Assembly: GCA_033964015.1 (NCBI GenBank)
Contig: CM066925.1
Span: 9,160,204 to 9,224,203, forward strand
Length of the DNA stretch: 64,000 nucleotides
DNA from: Scolanthus callimorphus
Taxonomy: Eukaryota > Cnidaria > Anthozoa > Actiniaria > Edwardsiidae
Direction: 5' to 3'
Shown: positions 57,170-64,000 of the stretch, in pieces
Layout: each line of letters starts with the position of its first letter
How positions within the stretch are numbered: position 1 is the stretch's first letter
Position numbers and translations under genes: made by a program
Notes under the pieces: generated by a model
The model's input: only the letters and a program-made list of their open reading frames with translations
What the model was told of the DNA's origin: nothing
The model's database searches: none

Positions 57170-57960
57170 CCACCCACGACGCAGCAGAAAACAGCCTGCC
57201 ATAGACACCACTGATCTAGATTTTGCCGACGACATCGCCCTCCGATCTTTTCGCAAATGCAGAATCCATTCTCCTCTCGCTGGAAAACGCAGCAAGCCTA
57301 GTAGGACTCCATTGCAACGAAAGTAAATCGGCAGTGATCTCCTCAATTCCAAACTGCAGCTTTCGGTCATCTGCCGGTAACAGCATCAATCTGCCGGTAA
57401 TAGCATCAACTAAGTCGAAGAGTCGAAGTACCTTGTGTTCTTCGTAATGGATTCTGAAAAGTCCCGAAAAGCCCTGGGATAGTCAGCCGGTAATAAGCTG
57501 AATAGGAGATGGCACTCAGCCCTCGCCAATGAATCCAAAATACACATCTTCAAAACGTTCACAGACCCTATTCTCTTCTACGGAGCAGAAGCGTGGACTC
57601 TCACCACACGTCAAAAGAACCGCCTCGATGGAGTATACACAAACATGCTCAGACGCGTCCAAAACATTCATTGGTCGGAGCACGCCATCCTCGAGCGTAT
57701 ATATGGAGATATGCCGCCCCTTTCACCCCCATATGGTCATATGGTCATAAAGCGGAGGCTGTCGCTCGCTGGGCACTGCCACCGGGCCACTGAGAAAATA
57801 ATACACCATGTATTGTTGGCCTCGTGGCCCTGTCCGTTACAGAGCCCTCACATACCCTGATGCCATCGAGAGGGATGCGGGGAGAAAGAAGACCTTGCCG
57901 TGGCCATGGCGGACCGCGAGGTGTGGCGGCGGGTAGTGGACTTCATTCCGGCCCCCGGGG
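57170..57960 (+). pseudogene. LINE reverse transcriptase fragment
   Basis: Across shifting frames: LDFADDIAL (RT catalytic FADD, about 57217), SLENAASLVGLHCNESKSAV, then KIHIFKTFTDPILFYGAEAW, TLTTRQKNRLDGVYTNMLRR and RLSLAGHCHR, the C-terminal half of a non-LTR ORF2 of a different lineage from the copy at 28840. There are several stops and frameshifts. Confidence 0.8.
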
Positions 57961-58258
57961 TGGCTAATTTTCCGTGAATTTTTCACGGGCATTAGCTAGT
58001 AAACATATATCATTATAATGGCTGGTTCGGACGTTTTAAATATTCGGACGATTTTATTTTCGGACACTATGGTTTTATCCGAAACTGTACCCGCCCGAAT
58101 GTAAAGGTAGAAGCTGGAATTGCAATGTTACTGCAATTTTCACAATTACTGCAATTTTCACAACTAAGAAACCGTGGTTTGGCTTCCGTCAATCAAACGA
58201 GTGATGGCTCTAGGTGATTTCACAGGCTTTGAGTGTTTTTTTTAATCTAATTAGGATT

Positions 58259-58727
58259 ATGAAAGTGGCGACAACACTCTCCATGGCCCAGTACATCATG
58301 ACTATTTTTCCAATGTTGGCTTATTTAGTCCTAGGGCTTGAGTGTCAAGATTACATTCTCCTTCAAAGATTGGATCGACGGGTGGACAATCCGCGCCCTG
58401 GAAACAGCCTTTGTGACAGACAGCTTGATTTTTCTTCCTGGCATCGCATTACAGGAGCAGCAGGAAACCAAATGCCAACACACACAGTACGGGGTCGAGA
58501 TCGTGGCTGTTCCGCTTTTTTTAAAGGATGGCTTAATGGATCGCATCCAGATGTCAAAGATGGAATAGTGACCAGAACTACATGTTTCAGTAGTTATTGG
58601 GACGGTGTAGAGGAGCTCTGTAAATATCAAACAGCAACTGAAGTACGAAACTGTAGTGGATTTTATGTGTACAAGTTTAGACTGCCCCCAGACTGCGACT
58701 CAAGATACTGCAGCGTCAATAAACACG
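58259..58727 (+). CDS. D8C domain exon (uromodulin/OIT3/GP2-like)
   Basis: The module starts near LECQDYILL and holds eight cysteines in the D8C order: EC, LCDR, RGCSA, TTCFS, ELCKY, RNCSG, PDCDS, RYCSV, with SWHRITGAAGNQMP and FKGWLNGSHPDVKDGIV typical of the family (GWYRFxGxAGxxM ... GWLxGxHPxxxDG). Donor GTTAGT at 58728, phase 1. Two starts are possible: an internal exon from acceptor GGCTTATTTAG at 58329 in phase 1, or a first coding exon from ATG 58259, whose residues MKVATTLSMAQYIMTIFPML and following form a good signal peptide. Confidence 0.75.
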
Positions 58728-58767
58728 GTTAGTATACTCAAGAAAAAGATCGACATAGTACTTTGTA

Positions 58768-60060
58768 CAGGGTCTTTGTACAGGGTTCGCAAAATTCCGT
58801 TCCCAGTAGGTAAAATCCCGTTCCCGGTAGGACCAGTCGGTAAAATCCCGGCGCACGAAAACTGTGATGTTAAAATTGAGATTCTTGCTTTTATCGGTAC
58901 TATCTCTTGGTCTTGTAGGTTTTATTGTTCATGCACGCCGCAAATGACGAAATTGTTATTATTTCAACCAAATGACGAATTGCTATGCTTGTAATGTCGA
59001 TTTCTTTCCAACATGGTGATTGTCCGCCAGGCCTATCACTATAAAGGCTTTTCGTGATCCCCCTATTTGAACATGGGATATATTTTACAGGAATGTCTCT
59101 TCTGTTGCGCGTGAAGCGCGCCCTATTTTAATTAATAAACGAATTTCATCAGGCCTCAGAAAAAAGGTAGATGAACATTGCATTTTTTGTGTACAGCAAA
59201 TAAAGCTTGTAGTTTATATTCTTCGTGCACGACGCAAATGACGAAATCGTCATATTTGACGCCCAACGTTTGTAACGTCGTCGACCTCACGCTTACGGGC
59301 TTCTTTCGAACATAGTAATTGCCTGCCAGGCCTATCACTGGAGGGCTTTTCGCGGGGAGTTTGTTCTTCCTCGCTAAGATACAAATGATCTTGTAACGGG
59401 CATTCCATTTAAACGGCACGAGCATATTGTCCTTGTTTGCGGGAGATCTCAAACGCAATATTACATGTTTCTTCCTTATGCGAAATGTTTAAGGTATTGA
59501 AAGAAGAGAACTACAAAAATGCAAATGATATAGAAATTGCTGGAATAATTCCGCAGAAAATTTCTTGTGATCCCCCTTCCAGGGCTTGTTTCGAGAGTTC
59601 CCCCCTTTCGCCCACCCCAAAATGAAATGATCCTCTGTCCGTATGACATCTCGTCCTCAATTTTGATACAAAAGATATATCATACGATTCTATTCAAAAA
59701 GTGGTTCCGCCGTTTTGAAAATGCCTATGCCAAGTTATCAAACCGTTGACCGAAACATTGCAGATTCCGAGGGACCAAAAAAAGCAAAACGAGGGCCTTA
59801 ATTTAGAGGGGCGAGAAGTGAAATTCTATTTTCAGGTAGCCTGCTGTTAGGATAACAGTCTTAAAATGCGAAAAATGGTATAAGTAACTTTTTATTAGGA
59901 TACACAGGATATACAAGGAGAGATTTGAAAAATCCGTCCCGTTGAAGCATCTTGATTCCTATTCCCGGTAGACAAATCCCGTTCCCGGTAACCCAAATCC
60001 CGTTTTCCCGGCCTAAAAAAAAGCGAATCCCGGCTCCCGTTTTACCCCTTCAGGACCCTG
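58768..60060. mobile_element. Candidate TIR element bounded by CAGGGTC / GACCCTG
   Basis: CAGGGTC at 58768 is mirrored by GACCCTG ending at 60060, and TTTGTA flanks both outer ends. Near the ends lie several CCCGTTCCCGGTA-type short repeats. An internal block (58944-59050) is repeated with divergence at 59230-59345. No transposase was found, so it is non-autonomous or decayed. Confidence 0.6.
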
Positions 60061-60364
60061 TTTGTAACTGAGCTCGGGGAAATGCAAACTATGATTAATG
60101 TCACATTCACAACTATTGTTTGTCAGTGGTACATTTCCGTATCTCTCCACCCACAAATTCGTTATCGTTGAAAATAATCGCTAACATGGTTAACATCACA
60201 TTAGACAGTTATGCTGCATGGGGATCCCCCTTAGTCTAGGGAATTTAGTCTGGGGATTACGTCGCTTTCTTGGACTCCTCATATTAGGCCTGGAGCTAAT
60301 AGCTCAAAGACTCAGGGAAACACAGGACTCGAGACAGCCAGCTGATACTTAACACTTATTGGAT

Positions 60365-60490
60365 GAGGTTGAGCATGATAGTGAGATTTGGCAACGCCGA
60401 GGTTTGTGTTATCTGCCGAAGCGAAGCTGAGGCGGATAACACTAACTCGAGGCATTGACAAATCTCACTATCATGCGAAAACCGAATTCA
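60365..60490. mobile_element. Large hairpin (foldback element)
   Basis: ATGATAGTGAGATTTG, GTGTTATCTGCCGAAGC and their inverted partners GAGGCGGATAACAC and CAAATCTCACTATCAT form a stem covering about 100 bp. A related TTATTATTCAGC / GCTGAATAATAA pair lies further out (60497-60895). Confidence 0.7.
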
Positions 60491-61028
60491 ATAATTGTTT
60501 TATTATTCAGCAACCAAGAATTCTTACCTAGCTAAACGAAGTCAACGATGAGGCCATGCACGGCGACACGGTTTCTTAACTTCATCTTACGTCCATTGGT
60601 ATTTTCCTTTTGTATTCAATTCAAATAGCCATAGTTGATGTTTAGGTATACTGAGCAATGATCTCTTGGCAAAATTCATAACAGATTGAACGAGAATATT
60701 TCGCAAAACCGGCTTTCAATTCGGAAATGAAAACCAAGATGGCGGCTAACCTATTGGCTTGCGTTATGACGTAATTAGAGTGCATCAATCCTAATGTCTG
60801 TAGTATGACGTCAGGCACTGCGCGCCAACAAGGTTTCGCTGCGTTCTCTTAGCCAATCAGAACCGAGATAGTGGCATGGCTGAATAATAATCAGGGTTAT
60901 CTGCTACTTGGCCGTATTCCCACCTCATATAATTGGTCAATCGTGCATCGTTTAGCAAAATAAACATTGAAGGCAGCGATTTTTTTATGATAACATTTAC
61001 GCATCTTTGCTGGATTTACTGATTTCAG

Positions 61029-61169
61029 GTGTTCAGCTAATAACCTTGCAAAGTATATGGGGAGATTGGAAGACTACCCCAAGCTATGAAGGGTGGGGAA
61101 TTGTGAACCATACAGTCGAAAGTGACATTGTTACTGAGACTGCGCAAGTACACGATGCCCAACGAAAAG
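61029..61169 (+). CDS. Unclassified phase 1-1 exon, possible Cys-less MAM start
   Basis: The exon of 141 nt (acceptor TGATTTCAG, donor GTATTT) encodes QSIWGDWKTTPSYEGWGIVN, then HTVESDIVTETAQV. The WK...GWxI spacing resembles exon 20, but the MAM cysteines are absent. It continues the chain after D8C. The next exon is not seen; the Penelope element begins about 450 bp downstream. Confidence 0.5.
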
Positions 61170-61424
61170 GTATTTTTTTAGGATTTTGAGAGATTTAACT
61201 TGACGCAAATTATTGATGCCTATAAGAGAAAACGTTTCTTCAAACGCAGTCACTATATTGTGGTATTTCAATTTCAAAAACGTAATTTGTTTTTCTCCAC
61301 AGACAATGAGTGACAGACAAATTTCAGAGCAATAAAAACAAAACGTTATTAACAGCTTCTAAAATATACGACTCGCCCCTAAGCTAAGGTATCAAACGCG
61401 AAAATCAGAACAGAACAGAACAGA

Positions 61425-61600
61425 AACCTTTATTTAATTATAAGGCTCAGGGTAGCCCTTTCAGATTGAAAAAAACAACCTGTTATCAATAGGAGCCCTG
61501 AGCACTAATATACATCTAAAATATAAAACATATATAAATAGGTAATAATAATTATGAATTTAGAAAACTATATATGATTAAAAATCTATATATGATTAAA
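61425..61600 (-). repeat. LINE 3' end, minus strand
   Basis: AACAG repeats followed by AACCTTTATTTAATTATAAG are the reverse of a 3' terminus with polyadenylation-like signal. The adjacent text (GGCTCAGGGTAGCCCTTT) resembles CR1-type 3' UTRs. A TA microsatellite follows near 61607-61622. Confidence 0.4.
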
Positions 61601-61680
61601 AATGTATATATATATATATATAAGTTTGAATGAAAAAATTTTGACAAAAACTTCCAACGCATAACTGTAAAAAACTTTAT

Positions 61681-61711
61681 TGAACGTTTCGGCTATTCAG
61701 CCTTCTTCAGC
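61681..61711 (-). ncRNA. Hammerhead-ribozyme-like motif of the Penelope element
   Basis: The minus strand reads GCTGAAGAAGGCTGAATAGC followed by CGAAACGTTCA. CUGANGA and GAAAC boxes around a GGC/GCC stem match the hammerhead core (position 7 is free), with one extra A before the stem. Hammerheads in the long-terminal-repeat-like ends of Penelope elements are established. Whether this copy cleaves is not known. Confidence 0.55.
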
Positions 61712-61904
61712 TAAAATCAAAATTTGTAAAAATTTAAAAACTAATACATGGTTCGGCTAAACTGGCAAACAATATTTAAACCTGGCCACCTATATACAAG
61801 ACTCTGCGCTAAAAATTACATCACCATAATGCCATATTACGGAGGCCCTTTTTGTCCAAAAAATTATAAAGACAAAAGTTCAGATGCAAATTTTCTATGT
61901 AGAG

Positions 61905-62310
61905 CTAATTAGTGTATTTAATTCTGTTTTTTGATCTGAACTCCTGCCTTTTATTCAATCCATGGGGTTGCAAAGTAAATAGCTGCGCGCTCCAATAGGC
62001 TTCTCTAGTTAAAAGAATGCTGTTTATCTTAGCTTCGTCGGCCTGTGCAGTGACCCGTTCAATGCACATGAATGAAAAATTAGAAATTGAATGCTCCGGT
62101 TTGTTGCCATGGATGGCAACTTCGCACGTTTTTCTTTTCGTTTTCATGTGCGATTTATGATTACGAAAACGTGTTTTGAAAGGCGTGGTTGTGGAGCCGA
62201 CATATTGCAGCTTGCATTTCGTGCAAGAAACGAGATAAATAACGTTCTTAGAATCGCAGGACAAATCTTGTCTTACGTAATACGTTTTGCCAGTGGCAAA
62301 ACTGGAGAAT
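61905..62310 (-). pseudogene. GIY-YIG endonuclease domain of the Penelope-like element
   Basis: VIYLVSCTKCKLQYVGSTTT, FKTRFRNHKSHMKTKR and the later LLTREAYWSAQLFTL show the IYL...YVGST...R...H...E..W layout of Penelope GIY-YIG nucleases. This enzyme nicks target DNA to prime reverse transcription. It lies in a different frame from RT: in the T-run around 62325-62330 one base appears to be missing, so RT ends at a stop and the endonuclease is cut off. Catalytic-type residues Y, R, H, E and the Cys pair remain. Confidence 0.85.
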
Positions 62311-62323
62311 GAATTAGATTCTA

Positions 62324-64000
62324 CTAAAAATTCTTACAAAGGTCGCATCGGGATTTTTGGCACTTAAAGCAACCTGAACGGGACTCCTGTGGTATGTGAT
62401 CACTGGAAGGCGCGCTGACCTTCAGGCGCGAAGGCGCAAGCAATTCTTTCAAATTCTTGGGCCTTCGAAATGCCGGAATGATCGATTTCTCCGGAAAAAT
62501 ATCTTTCATAACCGGATTCGACCGGTAAAGAATATTAACATTGCTGCGCAAAATATTGCCAACATCAGGCAGGTTTGGATTGTAATCGACAACTAGAGGA
62601 GTCACTTTCCTGTTGCTTTTAGGCCTAGGCGCTAGAAGATTATCCCTCTCAGTAGACGCTACCTTAGAAAAGCTATCTAAAACCGCAGTCTTGTCATAAC
62701 CTTGTTCAAAAAGGTATTTCTGGTACTCTGAATTACGCTTGGTCAAAAACTCCTGTTTCGAGCAGTTACGCTTAAGTCTGAGCGCCACACTGTAAGGAAT
62801 TGCTTTCTTACAGTGTTTAGGGTGAGCACTTGAAGGGGGGAGGTAGAGATGACTATCGGTGGGTTTTGAGTATGTATCCGTTTCGATGAATCCATCTACC
62901 AAGTGTAGCGTAAGATCTAAAACGTTGAGCTGATTTTCAGAATAAACCAACTCAAACTTAATAGTAGGATAGAGCGAATTTAGATAGTCTGTAAATTCGT
63001 GTAGAGCTGGAAGACCATGTATCCAAAAATCCACCACATCATCTCTATACCTCCACCATTGAAGTGGCTTAAATTTCCCCCCCGTCTTAGCTAAACGATC
63101 AATTTCCCCCATGGCGATATCTGCATAACTGCACGCATTTTTCGGTCCCATTGCCGTCCCGTGGATTTGTAAAAAGTCCCTCCCAGAAAATTGCGAATTA
63201 TTGTGGCCTAAACAGATCTCCACTGCTTCCAAAATGCAATTGGTTGAGGGTAATTTCGAAAGCCTAGAGTTAAGTGCTTTCTTGACAGCAGAAAGACCCA
63301 GGTTATTATCTATGTTCGGAAACATAGCCACCACATCCCAAGAGACCAAAAGAGTACCAGGGGGGAGGGGTCCATTCTCATTGACGCTCTTAATCCTATT
63401 TAACAAATCGGTGGTATCCTTAACAAAAGAGGGAGCGCTTTGAGCTAAAGGTTTAAGATAAAACTCAGTAAAGGCAGAAAGCTTCTCGATAGCGGTCCCA
63501 CAACAAGAAGTTATAAGGCGTAGAGGATTGTCAACTTTGTGCGTTTTAACATTTCCAAAAGCTACGCCCGGTTTAGCTTGAGTGCTTTCTAGCCACTCCA
63601 CTATCTCGGAACTAATCTGCCCTTTACTGAGCCATTTGCTGCACCACTGAGAAACACGATTCATGTGATCTATTGTAGGATCCTTACTAAGTTCCTTATA
63701 GTGTAAGGGGTTTTCAAGTTGCCCTAGCATTTTAGAGAGATACTCCTCCTTATTTAAAACAACAAATCTAGAGCCCTTATCTTGAATCCTTAAAACTCGG
63801 TCAGAATCACTTTTTAGATCAAATAAAGCTTTTCTTTCAGACTTAGTAAGATTATCTCTGCTTTTCCTAAGATTTTGGGGATTGAAAATGCCTTTCTTAA
63901 CCTCTGCCAAAAAAAGTTCTACCTCCGGGTACTTGGACTTGGGTGGGTTCCAAGAACTCGTGCTTGGTACTTTGAAATCCCTCAAATCATCATCATCATC
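62324..64000 (-). CDS. Reverse transcriptase of the Penelope-like element (partial)
   Basis: The minus-strand frame is open through the window edge, where it begins with an Asp run encoded by GAT repeats. RT motifs in order include KPGVAFGNVKTHKVDNPLRL, LVSWDVVAMFPNIDNN (motif A Asp), IHGTAMGPKNACSYADIAMG and WWRYRDDVVDFW with the catalytic YRDD. The C-terminal linker GCFKCQKSRCDLC is a CX2CX4CX2C zinc-binding motif leading to the endonuclease. The frame ends just after it by the apparent one-base loss noted for the endonuclease. Confidence 0.9.
   Translation of the reverse strand, partial: DDDDDLRDFKVPSTSSWNPPKSKYPEVELFLAEVKKGIFNPQNLRKSRDNLTKSERKALFDLKSDSDRVLRIQDKGSRFVVLNKEEYLSKMLGQLENPLHYKELSKDPTIDHMNRVSQWCSKWLSKGQISSEIVEWLESTQAKPGVAFGNVKTHKVDNPLRLITSCCGTAIEKLSAFTEFYLKPLAQSAPSFVKDTTDLLNRIKSVNENGPLPPGTLLVSWDVVAMFPNIDNNLGLSAVKKALNSRLSKLPSTNCILEAVEICLGHNNSQFSGRDFLQIHGTAMGPKNACSYADIAMGEIDRLAKTGGKFKPLQWWRYRDDVVDFWIHGLPALHEFTDYLNSLYPTIKFELVYSENQLNVLDLTLHLVDGFIETDTYSKPTDSHLYLPPSSAHPKHCKKAIPYSVALRLKRNCSKQEFLTKRNSEYQKYLFEQGYDKTAVLDSFSKVASTERDNLLAPRPKSNRKVTPLVVDYNPNLPDVGNILRSNVNILYRSNPVMKDIFPEKSIIPAFRRPKNLKELLAPSRLKVSAPSSDHIPQESRSGCFKCQKSRCDLCKNF

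Larger units (their letters stand above)
61630..64000 (-). mobile_element. Penelope-like element, cut by the window end
   Basis: On the minus strand the order is reverse transcriptase, Cys-rich linker, GIY-YIG endonuclease, 3' untranslated part with a hammerhead-like motif. That order defines endonuclease-bearing Penelope-like elements. The 5' part lies beyond base 64000. One frame break separates RT from the endonuclease. Confidence 0.9.

Overview
The window is eukaryotic and most likely from an anthozoan cnidarian (coral or sea anemone). It is AT-rich and intron-rich, and packed with retroelements and small terminal-inverted-repeat (TIR) elements. It carries a shuffled SRCR / fucolectin-type F5/8C / PA14 / MAM / LDLa / D8C extracellular gene of the kind that is abundant in corals. 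I see no rRNA, tRNA, CRISPR or bacterial operon structure. The taxon is inferred from gene content only.

Layout. 1-2000: two nearly identical copies of a repeat at 1118-bp offset. 3022-4315: a 66-bp minisatellite. 6093-14153: a young Ty3/gypsy LTR retrotransposon (6357-13889) lying between two exact 264-bp copies of host sequence. 14.3-26.3 kb: mostly non-coding, with a degenerate satellite-like array (17.4-18.3 kb), MITE-like elements, LINE scraps, and a decayed partial duplicate of the start of the following gene.

26,469 to at least 61,169, plus strand: one large multi-exon gene is the simplest model. In order it has a signal peptide, SRCR, a Ser/Thr-rich linker, a fucolectin-type F5/8C domain, PA14 (three exons), a small Cys-containing module, MAM, three LDLa-like repeats, MAM, MAM, D8C and one unclassified exon. 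Module borders nearly all fall at phase-1 introns, and internal breaks keep compatible phases (0 to 0, 2 to 2). Two joins remain uncertain: the end of the exon at 28,029, and whether the D8C exon at 58.3 kb begins a second gene.

The introns of this gene hold nested elements. Among them are a broken LINE (28.8-30.8 kb) carrying two tandem TIR elements, a damaged SAM-exon segment followed by transposon-like ORFs ending in a PHD finger (37.9-42.6 kb, inside the PA14 domain's large intron), a long-TIR element (43.4-44.2 kb), and several MITEs. The right edge is a minus-strand Penelope-like element with reverse transcriptase, a zinc-binding linker, a GIY-YIG endonuclease in a shifted frame, and a hammerhead-like 3' motif.

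Exon limits come from reading splice signals and phases by eye. Domain calls come from visible motifs and cysteine patterns, not from a database search.
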